Assembly (NCBI RefSeq): GCF_000723885.1
Contig: NZ_CCDG010000006.1
Coordinates: 1-64,000, forward strand
Direction of reading: 5' to 3'
Length of the DNA: 64,000 nt
Source of the DNA: Paenibacillus camerounensis
GTDB lineage: Bacteria > Bacillota > Bacilli > Paenibacillales > Paenibacillaceae
The notes beneath the pieces are model-generated. The model did not search any database. It was not told where the DNA came from and was given only the letters and a program-made list of their open reading frames with translations. Of this stretch, positions 7,832 through 16,952 are shown in pieces. Within the stretch, counting starts at the first letter, position 1, and the number at the start of each line of letters is the position of its first letter. The position numbers and the translations under genes are program-made.

Positions 7832-9223
7832 TCAGCGTAATAGTTTTCTAATCCACTTCAACCGGTTCCCGTAAGGAGGATATAGAATCGGAATTCCGAG
7901 CTTTGTGCTTTTGCTCAAAACACTCTTAGCATGCGAGAATAAATCGAAGCTATATTTTCCGTGATAGGCACCTATGCCTGACGGTCCCACCCCGCCGAAA
8001 GGCAGGTGGTGATTGGCCACATGACTGATCGTATCATTAATGCAGCCACCGCCAAACGATACCCGGGCAATCACCTCTTGTTCAACGTGACCGTCTTCCG
8101 TAAACAGATACAATGCCAACGGCTTGGGGTGGCTGTTAATCATGTTAACCGCATCCTCGAGGCGGCCGAAGCCCATTATTGGCAGAATCGGACCAAAAAT
8201 CTCGTCTTCCATAGCGGCATCAGACCAGGATTCTGCAGCAAGCAGCGCGGGTTCAATATAAAGCTCTTCCCGGACCAGGCTGCCCCCAGATACGATACGG
8301 GCTTGATCCTTGTCCAGCATAGCAGCCAAACGGTCGAACTGGCGTTCATTAACAATTCGCCCATAAGCCTGGCTCTCCCGCGCATCAGAACCGAAAAATC
8401 TGGCTATAACCTCTTTCATCTTGCCGATCAGCGCTTCCTTGACCTCTTCATGCACCAGGACATAGTCCGGGGCAATACAGGTCTGGCCTGCATTGATCAT
8501 CTTCCCCCAGATAATTCTTTCAGCAGCAACGTCAAGATTAGCCGACCGGTCTACAACCGCAGGACTTTTACCTCCCAGCTCAAGCGTAACGGGAACAAGG
8601 TTCCGGGACGCTGCTTCCATGACAATTTTACCGACAGGCACACTTCCGGTGAAGAAAATATAGTCAAACGAAGCGTGAATCAGTGCAGAGGTAGTCTCCT
8701 TCTCCCCTTCAATAACACGGATATACGTTTCATCAAAGGTTTCGGCTATAAGCTTCTTTACAGCTGCACTGACAGCCGGAGTATTCTCGGAGGGCTTCAG
8801 GATAACACTATTCCCTGCGGCAATTGCACCTATCAGGGGTTCCAGCAATAACTGAAAGGGATAATTAAAAGGGCCTATAATCAGAATAGTTCCGTAGGGC
8901 TCCTTATATATCCGGCTGTTCGAGGCAACATGATAAAAAGGTGTTTTCACCCTCTGCGGCTTCATCCATTGTTTCAGATTCTTACGGATATACCGGATGC
9001 TGTTCAGCACATACCCGACTTCTGTGGAGTAGGCTTCAAATTCATTTTTGTGCAAATCCTGATAAAGTGCTGACAGTATCTCCTGCTCGTTCCTTCTGAT
9101 CGCATCAGCGAGCTTGCCAAGCTGCTCCTGCCGGAAGCTAAGGCTGCGGGTATACCCGTTATTCAGCTTACTGCGGTGCTCCTGTAGTATTTGTTCGACC
9201 CGCTCTGTAGTCCACTGTTTCAT
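7832..9223 (-). CDS. Aldehyde dehydrogenase family protein (class 3, YwdH-like)
   Basis: 463 aa. Motifs include the PFNYPFQLLLEPLIGAIAAG segment, GSVPVGKIVM, the catalytic Glu in ELGGKSPAVVD and the nucleophile Cys in GQTCIAPDYVLV. The C-terminal end carries a hydrophobic/basic tail (LYPPYGNRLKWIRKLL), as in class 3 fatty-aldehyde dehydrogenases. GGAGGTG precedes the ATG. It follows an ArsR-type regulator by 26 bp and is probably co-transcribed with it. It likely oxidises medium or long-chain aldehydes with NAD(P). Confidence 0.9.
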   Translation of the reverse strand: MKQWTTERVEQILQEHRSKLNNGYTRSLSFRQEQLGKLADAIRRNEQEILSALYQDLHKNEFEAYSTEVGYVLNSIRYIRKNLKQWMKPQRVKTPFYHVASNSRIYKEPYGTILIIGPFNYPFQLLLEPLIGAIAAGNSVILKPSENTPAVSAAVKKLIAETFDETYIRVIEGEKETTSALIHASFDYIFFTGSVPVGKIVMEAASRNLVPVTLELGGKSPAVVDRSANLDVAAERIIWGKMINAGQTCIAPDYVLVHEEVKEALIGKMKEVIARFFGSDARESQAYGRIVNERQFDRLAAMLDKDQARIVSGGSLVREELYIEPALLAAESWSDAAMEDEIFGPILPIMGFGRLEDAVNMINSHPKPLALYLFTEDGHVEQEVIARVSFGGGCINDTISHVANHHLPFGGVGPSGIGAYHGKYSFDLFSHAKSVLSKSTKLGIPILYPPYGNRLKWIRKLLR

Positions 9224-9249
9224 CTAGTACACCTCCAGTTAATTTACAT

Positions 9250-9552
9250 TTATAAACAATCGCGCTCTAATGCAGCCAGCAGCTTCTTCAACAGCTCCAC
9301 TGCCTCCTGCATGGATAAGTAATAATAGCGCTGGGTGCCTATCTGCTCCACATTAATGACGCCCGCATTCTTCAGCAGCTTCAGGTGATGGGAAACGGCC
9401 GGCCGTGACAGCTTGGACCGCTCCGTTATTTCATTGACCGTGAGCTTCTCATTCTCGGACAGAAACAGCAGAATGTCCTGACGGTTCGAATCGCTTAATA
9501 CCTGGAGAATCGGAAGGCTTTGACGGAATATGTCCAGCGCCTGCTTGCCCAT
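9250..9552 (-). CDS. ArsR-family winged-helix repressor
   Basis: 100 aa. The helix-turn-helix reads NEITERSKLSRPAVSHHLKLLKNAGV, followed by the beta-wing GTQRYYYLS. There is no cysteine pair like that of arsenic sensors, so it is of the metal-independent ArsR kind. It is the first gene of a two-gene unit with the aldehyde dehydrogenase and probably represses it. Ribosome binding site before the ATG is weak. Confidence 0.88.
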   Translation of the reverse strand: MGKQALDIFRQSLPILQVLSDSNRQDILLFLSENEKLTVNEITERSKLSRPAVSHHLKLLKNAGVINVEQIGTQRYYYLSMQEAVELLKKLLAALERDCL

Positions 9553-9666
9553 TTAGCATTCACCCTATCTATGATTAAATGTTTAAACTTTTAAACCAAT
9601 AATGTAAATACAGAGTAACAAATTCCCGTATGAAAATCAAGCTGCTCCGGCTTATATTTCTGTGAG

Positions 9667-10533
9667 TTATATTTCATGACCTTCCACCTTCTGCAGCTCC
9701 TCGCGCTTACGTTTTCGATATATGGAAGGTGTCTCATCAAAGGTGTCACGGAATTTGCGGGTAAAATGAATGGCACAATCGAATCCGACATCGGCAGCAA
9801 TCTCCGCCACCTGACGCTGGGTACCGGCCAGAAGCTGGGCCGCCCTCTCCATTCTAAATTTAGTGAGTGTGTTCAGAATCGTATCACCCACCTGCTCCTT
9901 GAATAGATGAGACAAGCGGGAAACAGAGAGACAGCTCTTCTTGGCAAGCTCGGGCAGGCTGACCTTTTGAGCCGGATTCAGCTGCAGATCCCGCAAAATT
10001 TCAGCGATTCTCGGGTCCATGGAAACGGTATGATCCGGATCTGCGTTTATCTGGGCATGAACAAGCGCTTCTTCCAGTCCGATTTCAGACAGCCTGCGGT
10101 GAAGGATAGAGGTTACGCCCGGAAGCTCATGAGCAACCATCCGCAGTAGCGCCTCCTGAACGGACTGGCGTACTTTTATAGAAGAGATAGGATGAAAAAT
10201 AAATTCCTGTTCCGATTCCGGAATCCGCAGCCAGATGCTCCACTGGGGATCAGGGATAAAATGTGCCCATATGAACTCCCATTCATTCTTTTTGGTGCTG
10301 TATTGATGAGGCATTCCAGGCAGCAGAATAGACATATCCCCTGCGGTACATGCCACTGCCTCCTGCCCCAGTTGAATCTGCCCTTCACCGGAGATTGTAT
10401 ATATCAGCAGCCAGTCTCTGCTCCCGGACGGCCGGTGTATCGCATAATCTGTCGCAACACTAAAATGCCCGGCAATCAGAATGCCATAGGAACGCTCACC
10501 ATGAATAGCATAATCCATCGCTTTTTTAGCCAT
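9667..10533 (-). CDS. AraC family regulator paired with GH35 gene
   Basis: 288 aa. N-terminal cupin-type ligand domain (PSGSRDWLLIYTISGEGQIQLG, LLPGMPHQY) and a C-terminal AraC double HTH ending DETPSIYRKRK. The ATG at 10533 is chosen over an upstream in-frame ATG because AAGGAGGGG stands ten bases before it. It is divergent from the GH35 beta-galactosidase-like gene and separated by about 117 bp, so it is its likely activator. It is clearly paralogous to the AraC gene at 21675, which pairs with a GH2 enzyme. Confidence 0.9.
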   Translation of the reverse strand: MAKKAMDYAIHGERSYGILIAGHFSVATDYAIHRPSGSRDWLLIYTISGEGQIQLGQEAVACTAGDMSILLPGMPHQYSTKKNEWEFIWAHFIPDPQWSIWLRIPESEQEFIFHPISSIKVRQSVQEALLRMVAHELPGVTSILHRRLSEIGLEEALVHAQINADPDHTVSMDPRIAEILRDLQLNPAQKVSLPELAKKSCLSVSRLSHLFKEQVGDTILNTLTKFRMERAAQLLAGTQRQVAEIAADVGFDCAIHFTRKFRDTFDETPSIYRKRKREELQKVEGHEI

Positions 10534-10650
10534 ATCTACTCTACCCCTCCTTCTTAAAAATGCCCTAAAATACAAGAGAAATCTGATTTATCTATTTAAT
10601 CAGATAACAGTATCCATCACAAGCAACTTATTCAGGGAGGGCTAAACGCA

Positions 10651-12969
10651 ATGACTGCAGTAACCAGACTAGATCTGACGGATACGCCTCAATTTGATAT
10701 TTATCCGGGTAAACTGGGAGCAAACGGCGGCTCTAACCCAAAGGGCGAAACCTTTGGCTTTACCAACTACTATATGACCCGTAATGGCAAGCCTTTTATC
10801 CCGGTTGTCGGTGAGTTTCATTTCTCCCGGTTCAGCTACCTCCATTGGGAGGAAGAATTGCTGAAGATGAAGGCAGGCGGCGTTCATATTGTAGCAAGCT
10901 ATGTATTCTGGAATTACCACGAGGAAGAAGAAGGCGCATTTGACTGGAGCGGCAACCGCAATCTGCGTCACTTTGTTGATCTGTGTGCAAAGCTGGAATA
11001 CCCGCTGATTCTGCGTATCGGGCCTTTCTGTCACGGTGAGGTCAGAAACGGCGGCATCCCGGACTGGGTATTTGCCAAGCCGCTCGAAATCCGTTCAAAT
11101 GATCCGGCTTATCTGGAGCTCTCAAGAAAACTTTACCGTGAAATTTCCAAACAGATCAGAGGAACCATGTACCAGGAGGGCGGCCCTGTTATTGCTGTCC
11201 AGCTGGAAAATGAATATATGCACTGCAGCGCTCCTAACGATGCCTGGGGCTACGCCTCCGGAAAGTTCATGAGTTCAGGTACTGATGGAACCGCACATCT
11301 GGCCGAGCTTCGCCGGATTGCTGAGGAAGCCGGAATTCATCCAATGTTCTTTACGGTTACAGCCTGGGGCGGCGCTGCCATTCCGGCTGAAGGTTTCCTG
11401 CCGATGCTGGCAGGTTACGCCTATACTTCCTGGCTTCCGGACCAGCCGGCAAGCCGCGAATTCCTGTACCGTGACCTGCATGCTGTCCCAATGGAGAAAG
11501 TAGATTTCAATACCCGCGAATATCCTGTTGCTTATTGTGAAATGGCTGGAGGAATGCAGGTTAGCTATAAAGCCCGTCCCTTTGTCCCTGCCGAGAGTGT
11601 GGAAGCAATGACCCTGGTCAAGCTTGCCAGCGGCAGCAATATGCTGGGCTACTATATGTACCATGGCGGATCTAATCCGGCCGGCAAAAAAACCTACATG
11701 AACGAGTATTCCCTTCCGAAAATCTCTTATGATTATCAGGCGCCGCTCGGGGAATTCGGACGGATTGGAGAGGTCTATGACCGTATCCGTTCCCTTTCAC
11801 TCTTCATGGAATCCTTTGGCCCTATTCTCGCCCCGATGCCAACGGTGCTGCCAGAAGGGCAGGCAGACCTTGAGGTAACGGATAACGAGACTCTGCGCTG
11901 GTGTGTCAGACAACAAGGCGGCAGCGGATTTGTATTCCTGAACAATTTCCAGGACAGTGCGGATATGCCGGACCGCAGCTTCCGGATTGAGCTGGAGACT
12001 GCGCCCGGAAAAGTCTCCTTCCCTCATGCAGGAGAGGCTGTGTTGAACAGTGGTACAGGCACTGTACTTCCGTTTAATCTTGATTTGTATGGAGTATCAC
12101 TAATCAGTGCCACTGCCCAGCTGTTGACTGAAGTCTCAACAGAGAATGAGCATGTCGTTTTCTTCTTTGCTCATGATGGGCTCAAGCCGGAATTTGTTAT
12201 CGCGAAATCATCCATTACCGGTATGGCAACCACCGACGGCCAGGTTCATGACAACGATAAAGAATATGTGATCCATCCTGTTGCCGGTAAAAATAACGGA
12301 GTTGTATTCCGTACTACTGAGGGTAAAGCAGTCCGTTTTGTTACGCTGACCCGTCAAGAAGCGCTGCAAACCTACCGTTTTAACCTGTGGGGCGGGCAGG
12401 TAGTAGCGGTTAGTGATTGCCCGTTGACTGCTCAGAATGATCAGCTGGTATGTAATTCTCTGGGGTTCCCTTCCTTTAGTGTCTCCCTCTATCCAGCTCC
12501 AGCAGATGAATTGCGCCCTGCCTTTGGTCAACTGGGGCCGGTTCAGCATGAAGGGGTGTTCAGCACCTATTCCGTGCAGCTTCCCGAGTACACACCGGAG
12601 ATTAGTGTTGTTAAGCCGGCAGAGAAAACAGCTATCATTGAGGTAGGCACATCCTGGCCGTCCCACGTTGAGGATGTATGGCTGGAAATTGATTATGATG
12701 GAGATGTTGCAGAGGCCTTCCTTGGAGACAAGCTGCTGACGGATAACATCCATTTCGGCCAACCCTGGAGCATTGGCCTGAAATCCTCTTACAATCAGCT
12801 GGAGAAGGATAAGCTTCATATTGCCATCACACCGCTGCGTAAAGGTACTGTTCATACGTATATCAATCAGGCTCATATCGAAGTTTTTGAGGGTGTTGAA
12901 ATAGCGGTATTCCACCGTATCGAAGCTATTCCTCAATACCGGGTAGCTTTGGTGGCTTCAAAAAAATAA
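10651..12969 (+). CDS. Glycoside hydrolase family 35, beta-galactosidase-like
   Basis: 772 aa. The N-terminal barrel shows GEFHFSRFSYLHWEEEL, the substrate-binding YVFWNYHE, GPFCHGEVRNGGIPDW and the acid/base Glu in VQLENEY (about residue 188). The candidate nucleophile is Glu ~297 in AYCEMAGG. The C-terminal ~350 residues are beta-rich domains usual for GH35. No signal peptide is seen, so it is cytoplasmic and probably acts on imported oligosaccharides. GGGAGGG precedes the ATG. A strong hairpin ends the unit. Confidence 0.88.
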   Translation: MTAVTRLDLTDTPQFDIYPGKLGANGGSNPKGETFGFTNYYMTRNGKPFIPVVGEFHFSRFSYLHWEEELLKMKAGGVHIVASYVFWNYHEEEEGAFDWSGNRNLRHFVDLCAKLEYPLILRIGPFCHGEVRNGGIPDWVFAKPLEIRSNDPAYLELSRKLYREISKQIRGTMYQEGGPVIAVQLENEYMHCSAPNDAWGYASGKFMSSGTDGTAHLAELRRIAEEAGIHPMFFTVTAWGGAAIPAEGFLPMLAGYAYTSWLPDQPASREFLYRDLHAVPMEKVDFNTREYPVAYCEMAGGMQVSYKARPFVPAESVEAMTLVKLASGSNMLGYYMYHGGSNPAGKKTYMNEYSLPKISYDYQAPLGEFGRIGEVYDRIRSLSLFMESFGPILAPMPTVLPEGQADLEVTDNETLRWCVRQQGGSGFVFLNNFQDSADMPDRSFRIELETAPGKVSFPHAGEAVLNSGTGTVLPFNLDLYGVSLISATAQLLTEVSTENEHVVFFFAHDGLKPEFVIAKSSITGMATTDGQVHDNDKEYVIHPVAGKNNGVVFRTTEGKAVRFVTLTRQEALQTYRFNLWGGQVVAVSDCPLTAQNDQLVCNSLGFPSFSVSLYPAPADELRPAFGQLGPVQHEGVFSTYSVQLPEYTPEISVVKPAEKTAIIEVGTSWPSHVEDVWLEIDYDGDVAEAFLGDKLLTDNIHFGQPWSIGLKSSYNQLEKDKLHIAITPLRKGTVHTYINQAHIEVFEGVEIAVFHRIEAIPQYRVALVASKK

Positions 12970-12982
12970 TCCCCTTAACAAT

Positions 12983-13023
12983 AAGAGCCACACAGCCGGT
13001 CCATCTTCTGCTGTGTGGCTCTT
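12983..13023. terminator. Strong hairpin between convergent GH35 and HAD genes
   Basis: A perfect 14-bp stem, AAGAGCCACACAGC (12983-12996) with GCTGTGTGGCTCTT (13010-13023), and a 13-nt loop. The T-run is weak. It could serve both converging units. Confidence 0.7.
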
Positions 13024-13062
13024 CATATCTCCTCAAATGCTTTTGGGCTTTCTCTTTAAATA

Positions 13063-13875
13063 TCAATAAAATGGCGATTTTTTACTGAGAATCAAATCTA
13101 TTGCGTCCAATACACCTTCATTATGATTTGAACCAGTGATATGCATAGCAGCATCTTTAATAGCAGGAATAGCATTAGACATAGCAACACCATATTTAAC
13201 ATGAGAGATCATCTCAAGATCGTTCCCGCTATCTCCAAAAGCAGCCGTTTCTTCATCTGCAATTTCCCAACGTTCTTGTAGGAGCTTAATTCCTCTCGCC
13301 TTATGAATTCCAGGGATGATTAAATCAATGTCACCATGACCACTAGAAACAGGAGTGACAACCTTACCTACATGATTATGAAATTCATCAAGAGCAGAAG
13401 CAGCAATTTCTTCCGGAAAGCTGGTTGCAAATTTAAAAATGATATCATCTATTTTTTCAAAATCAGTAATTCTAGAAAGTTTGTGATAGTAACGTAAGGT
13501 TTGCTGATAAAACTCTTCTGATACTGAAGCATGAACATAGGCTCCATTCTTACCACACACCACTAATTCAGGATAGTCATACTGCTTGAGCATTTTCAGG
13601 ACTTTATTAATAGTCTCCGTAGACATCTCACCGTTATAGACATCCTTTCCCTTATCAACGATGTAGGCACCATTTTCAGCAATAAAAGCGATTTCCTCTT
13701 CGATGTCTGGAAAAAAAGATTTTAATTGAAAGTATTGGTTCCCGCTCGCAACGACAAACTTAATCCCTTGTTTTTTCATTTCTGAATATTGATACCTAAA
13801 GCGTTCCCGATTGTAACTTTGATTATTATTTAAAAATGTACCATCCATATCAACTGCAATTAACTTGATAGCCAT
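13063..13875 (-). CDS. Cof-type HAD-IIB sugar phosphatase
   Basis: 270 aa. Motif I is AVDMDGTFLN with the nucleophile Asp and acid/base Asp, motif II FVVASGN, and the C-terminal metal-binding motif AFGDSGNDLEMI. This is the Cof/YxeH group that hydrolyses sugar phosphates and related metabolites. AAAAGGAG precedes the ATG. It is visibly AT-richer than the GH35 gene next to it, hinting at a different origin. It is a single-gene unit. Confidence 0.9.
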   Translation of the reverse strand: MAIKLIAVDMDGTFLNNNQSYNRERFRYQYSEMKKQGIKFVVASGNQYFQLKSFFPDIEEEIAFIAENGAYIVDKGKDVYNGEMSTETINKVLKMLKQYDYPELVVCGKNGAYVHASVSEEFYQQTLRYYHKLSRITDFEKIDDIIFKFATSFPEEIAASALDEFHNHVGKVVTPVSSGHGDIDLIIPGIHKARGIKLLQERWEIADEETAAFGDSGNDLEMISHVKYGVAMSNAIPAIKDAAMHITGSNHNEGVLDAIDLILSKKSPFY

Positions 13876-13993
13876 CTGATTCGTCTCCTTTTATCAAAGA
13901 GTGGATTATTCATAAATCCCAAACCCAACCTGTATATACAGGTTTCATCCTGGCTGTATTTTATCACGGATTCCTTAGTATTTCAAAATATAA

Positions 13994-14428
13994 AACAATG
14001 ATGTAATTATTAGTGCACTAAGTACAGATGGTACAACAACTCTATCAGACAGTATGCCTCTCATCATTGAAGCCATGTATAACGAAGGCATACAACGTAT
14101 TATAACCGTAGGAACTGCCGGCATTCTGCAAAGTGAGCAGTCCCCCAATCTTCTGCGCTATCAATCAAGCGAATCCAAACGCAGGTCAACCCGTGCAGCA
14201 GAGGAACATCATCAGGTATATCATTTGCTAAAACAATCGACGCTTAGCTGGACAATCGTATGCCCTACTGCTTTGCAGAATGGGGAAGGGTTAAGGAACT
14301 ATCGTGTGAGGCAAAATATTCTGCCTGAAGGCGGTATGGAGATATCTGTGCAGGATACGGCCGAATTTACTTATAGTCAAATACAAGCCGGCAATTTCAT
14401 GAACTCACGTGTAGGCATTGCTTACTGA
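13994..14428 (+). pseudogene. 5'-truncated NAD(P)-binding (NmrA/YwnB-like) oxidoreductase
   Basis: The frame opens only after a TAA at 13991 and reads DVIISALSTDGTTTLSDSM before the first ATG at 14054, then VGTAGIL and TIVCPTALQNGEG. This matches the middle and end of NAD(P)H-binding SDR-like proteins. The N-terminal Rossmann strand with its GxxGxxG loop, about 55-60 residues, is missing and no ribosome binding site is seen. It is best read as a gene remnant. Its end overlaps the convergent small gene at 14422 by seven bases. Confidence 0.7.
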
Positions 14429-14709
14429 TTTCTGTTTTGAATGCTACATTTCCTGATCCGGTCCGTTTGCACTTGCAGCCGGAATGAAGCCGTCTGTTCA
14501 ATCCTGCGTTGGGAACGCAAAATAGCCCGGTCAATTCGTGTTGATATTACTTCTAACCACTTATCACCATACCCGGTATCCGTCCTAAGAATTGAATTTT
14601 TGATGGCCTCTGTTTCAGATTCAGTTAACTTAACACTACCAATCCAAGCAGAGAGATCAGGCCATTCTTTCTCGAAGGATCTCAATTCTGCACGAAATTC
14701 ATCACTCAT
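14422..14709 (-). CDS. Small hypothetical protein coupled to the ECF sigma gene
   Basis: 95 aa, not recognised. It is charged, with SEKEW-like N-terminal acidic character (FEKEWPDLSAWIGSVKL) and a basic helix with repeated Arg and Gln toward the C terminus. No membrane segment or signal peptide is seen, so it is not a classic transmembrane anti-sigma factor. Its ATG overlaps the sigma-factor stop as ATGA, with AAGGAG inside the end of the sigma gene, so its translation is coupled. The position suggests it modulates the sigma factor, but this is inference only. Confidence 0.65.
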   Translation of the reverse strand: MSDEFRAELRSFEKEWPDLSAWIGSVKLTESETEAIKNSILRTDTGYGDKWLEVISTRIDRAILRSQRRIEQTASFRLQVQTDRIRKCSIQNRNQ

Positions 14710-15251
14710 GGCTGTACTCCTTCCCCTTGAAATGCTTCTAGCTCTTGCCGCAGCTTCTTGCGTGCCATACTGAGCCTATATCTAACGGTTCCCGCTGGCA
14801 ATTCGAGAAGCTCACCGATCTCTGAACTGTTCATCTGTCCGATGTACTGGAGTATTAAAACACGGTACAGATTATCGGGAAGCCGCCGGATCGCTTGCTC
14901 TACATTAAGGATTTGCTCCTTTATTTCGAAGGTGTCCTCAGCCGATTTCGACACTAGATTGTTGCTGACAGCATCAGCTTTTATCTTATCCTCGGTCCTG
15001 TTCTGTGTAGAGCGTCTCCGATAATGATCAATAACCAAGTTTTTTGCTATACGATAGATCCAATACCGGGATTCGTCGATTCCCAGCTCAATGCCAACAT
15101 GGATTTGATTCCAGATTCTCAGAAAAACCTCTTGCAGCAAGTCTTTGCTTGTCTCGCGATGACTAACATGTGACATGATGTAAGCAAAGATAATATGGTG
15201 ATATTTACTGTAAAGCTGATTAAAGAATGCCTCCCTCTGAGGGTCATTCAT
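14706..15251 (-). CDS. ECF-type RNA polymerase sigma factor
   Basis: 181 aa. Region 2 reads SKDLLQEVFLRIWNQ followed by YWIYRIAKNLVIDHYRRR. Region 4 reads LPDNLYRVLILQYIGQMNSSEIGELL and then PAGTVRYRLSMARKKL. The start at 15251 is preferred over 15293 because AGGAGG lies nine bases before it and the longer version would overlap the upstream gene. It is the middle of a three-gene unit: a beta-repeat protein, sigma factor and small acidic/basic protein. No transmembrane anti-sigma gene is adjacent, which is unusual. Confidence 0.87.
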   Translation of the reverse strand: MNDPQREAFFNQLYSKYHHIIFAYIMSHVSHRETSKDLLQEVFLRIWNQIHVGIELGIDESRYWIYRIAKNLVIDHYRRRSTQNRTEDKIKADAVSNNLVSKSAEDTFEIKEQILNVEQAIRRLPDNLYRVLILQYIGQMNSSEIGELLELPAGTVRYRLSMARKKLRQELEAFQGEGVQP

Positions 15252-15264
15252 TGAACGTAGCCTC

Positions 15265-15966
15265 CTAGGTCTGCACGGCACGAATATCGCCATACTTCAG
15301 AGCTGTAAGCGCCAGTAACAGCGAAGCCTGCTTATTATCCGCCGTTTGAACGTTTCCCCACAAAAAGACCTCAGATACTTTTTCATGTAACAGCTCTGGA
15401 GAAACATCAGCCTCAATACTGAATTCCCCCCTCAGGATCAAAGTAACCGGATTCTTCAAGTAAAAAAAGAAATCATGACCAAACCGGTCTTGCCCAGAGA
15501 ACATTCTTGGTTCACTTTCGTAGCAGTGTAGCTCACCGTACAACTGGGAGATTGACGACGTTAGGACATATTCGCACTCCTTCGGCGCAAAGATTTCACC
15601 TGTGAGGATCAGGGATTTGTACCCGACCTTCTGGAATGGGGATGTAATTATCAGTCCCCCTGTGACAAGAAGAGTCTCCTCGGGGTCGCCTCCTACGTTC
15701 TCCAGAAAATCTCCGTGAAGCTTCAAATCTCCGCTCAGAACTTTAACTTTCATATCTGACGGTATAGAGACAACACTTCCAACATAGTGCATCGGAATGT
15801 TATGGATACTGCCTTCAAGCTGATCCGAGATTAAAATCGTACCGACATATGAGATTTCCGTTACATTTCTAAGTTCATCTACAGAACGCAAATGGCGGAG
15901 GTCCAATAATCCGAGATATGTGATTGTACCCTGTTCAGTCATGAAGTCCGTTTGAATTTCATTCAT
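15265..15966 (-). CDS. Hypothetical beta-repeat protein upstream of the ECF sigma gene
   Basis: 233 aa, family not firmly recognised. Short hydrophobic beta-strand segments recur at intervals (ITYLGLLDL, EISYVGTILIS, HYVGSVVSI, YKSLILTGEIF, ISQLYGELHC), which resembles bactofilin-like or other beta-solenoid proteins. No signal peptide or membrane helix is seen. GAGAGGA stands nine bases before the ATG. It is first in the operon with the sigma factor, 13 bp upstream of it. It may be a sensor, scaffold or regulator of that sigma factor; the sequence alone does not decide. Confidence 0.6.
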   Translation of the reverse strand: MNEIQTDFMTEQGTITYLGLLDLRHLRSVDELRNVTEISYVGTILISDQLEGSIHNIPMHYVGSVVSIPSDMKVKVLSGDLKLHGDFLENVGGDPEETLLVTGGLIITSPFQKVGYKSLILTGEIFAPKECEYVLTSSISQLYGELHCYESEPRMFSGQDRFGHDFFFYLKNPVTLILRGEFSIEADVSPELLHEKVSEVFLWGNVQTADNKQASLLLALTALKYGDIRAVQT

Positions 15967-16001
15967 TGCATATCATCCTCTCGAATGGTTCTACTCTAAA
16001 A

Positions 16002-16027
16002 GACGTAACAAGTTGCCTAGTGTTGGG
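16002..16027 (-). promoter_or_regulatory. Candidate ECF-type autoregulatory promoter
   Basis: On the minus strand CCCAAC (16022-16027), a 16-bp spacer and CGTC (16002-16005) precede the beta-repeat/sigma operon by about 36 bases. Bacillus ECF promoters have an AAC core at -35 and CGTC-like -10 sites with 16-17 bp spacing, so this fits self-activation. Confidence 0.45.
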
Positions 16028-16057
16028 TTACCCTAATAAGCGATTACTAAATAAAAC

Positions 16058-16089
16058 AGGACACAAACCAATCATCCGGCTTGTGTCCT
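16058..16089 (-). terminator. Terminator after the dioxygenase gene
   Basis: AGGACACAA and TTGTGTCCT form a 9-bp stem extended by CC/GG. On the minus strand it is followed by TGTTTTATTT. It lies downstream of the dioxygenase stop at 16163. Confidence 0.65.
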
Positions 16090-16162
16090 ATTTTATCTAC
16101 AAATATTAAATTATCAACAGGCCCGCCCTAGAGTCTGGCAGCCTATACTTCCTGACGTAATC

Positions 16163-16933
16163 TTAATTGAATTGCCAGCAGCTCAAGCTGAGGTTGCCAT
16201 ACTGATAGCTCCGGTGAAGAAGCTTGGCCTTACGGCTGGCATCGCCGGTGCCCATGGCCAGCAGCAGCGGGATGAAATGCTCGTTGGTGGGAACGGCTTC
16301 CCGGGCATAGGGGGCAAGCTCGCGGTATTGAAACAATGCTCCGGTATCCCATGTCTCCAGCTTATCCTGAATCCAATTGTCGAATTGCTCAGCCCACCCG
16401 TCTATCCCCTCAGACGACCAGTCCAAGGCCCTTAAATTATGCACAGTTCCTCCGCTGCCGATAATGAGCACATCCTGCTCACGAAGCTCAGCCAGCGCCT
16501 TGCCGATCTCATACTGCTGTTCATTAGACAAGTGACGGTTTACGGATAACGCAACGACCGGGATATCAGCATCCGGATAGAGCAGCTTCAGAACCGCCCA
16601 TGCCCCGTGGTCCAAGCCTCGTGTCTCATTCCGGGTATTATCAATACCATACTTGGTGAACAAACTTTGGATTTGCTCCGCAAGTGCCAGGTCACTCTGC
16701 GCCGGATAAGTCATCTGGTACAGCTCATCCTGGAACCCACCAAAATCATAGATCGTTTCATACGCCTTAGCAGCGCCAACCGTCTGGACGGCTTCTTCCC
16801 AGTGCGCGGAGAAAAGAACAATCGCTTTCGGCTGTGGCGTATTGTCTTTAAACTGCTTCAGCAGCTTCGTATAGTCATTATCCTCAAGCACGATTGAGGG
16901 TGCACCGTGTGCAAAGAAATAGGAAGGTATCAT
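16163..16933 (-). CDS. LigB-type extradiol dioxygenase, 4,5-DOPA dioxygenase (YgiD)-like
   Basis: 256 aa. It begins MIPSYFFAHGAPSIVLED, with the metal-ligand His of the class III extradiol ring-cleavage family, and has LFSAHWEE, a second metal region, RGLDHGAWAVLKLLYPDADIPV and the late IIGSGGTVHNL. ATG at 16933 is chosen over a GTG at 16945 because AAGGGG sits 11 bases before it. It lies 19 bp downstream of an esterase-like gene, and the pair diverges from a cupin-XRE regulator. Such enzymes cleave catechols; the physiological substrate is unknown. Confidence 0.85.
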   Translation of the reverse strand: MIPSYFFAHGAPSIVLEDNDYTKLLKQFKDNTPQPKAIVLFSAHWEEAVQTVGAAKAYETIYDFGGFQDELYQMTYPAQSDLALAEQIQSLFTKYGIDNTRNETRGLDHGAWAVLKLLYPDADIPVVALSVNRHLSNEQQYEIGKALAELREQDVLIIGSGGTVHNLRALDWSSEGIDGWAEQFDNWIQDKLETWDTGALFQYRELAPYAREAVPTNEHFIPLLLAMGTGDASRKAKLLHRSYQYGNLSLSCWQFN

Positions 16934-16952
16934 CTTTTGTTCCACCCCTTAT

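Noticed and set aside
8006..8851. 281-codon open frame on the plus strand
   Set aside because: Shadow of the aldehyde dehydrogenase gene.
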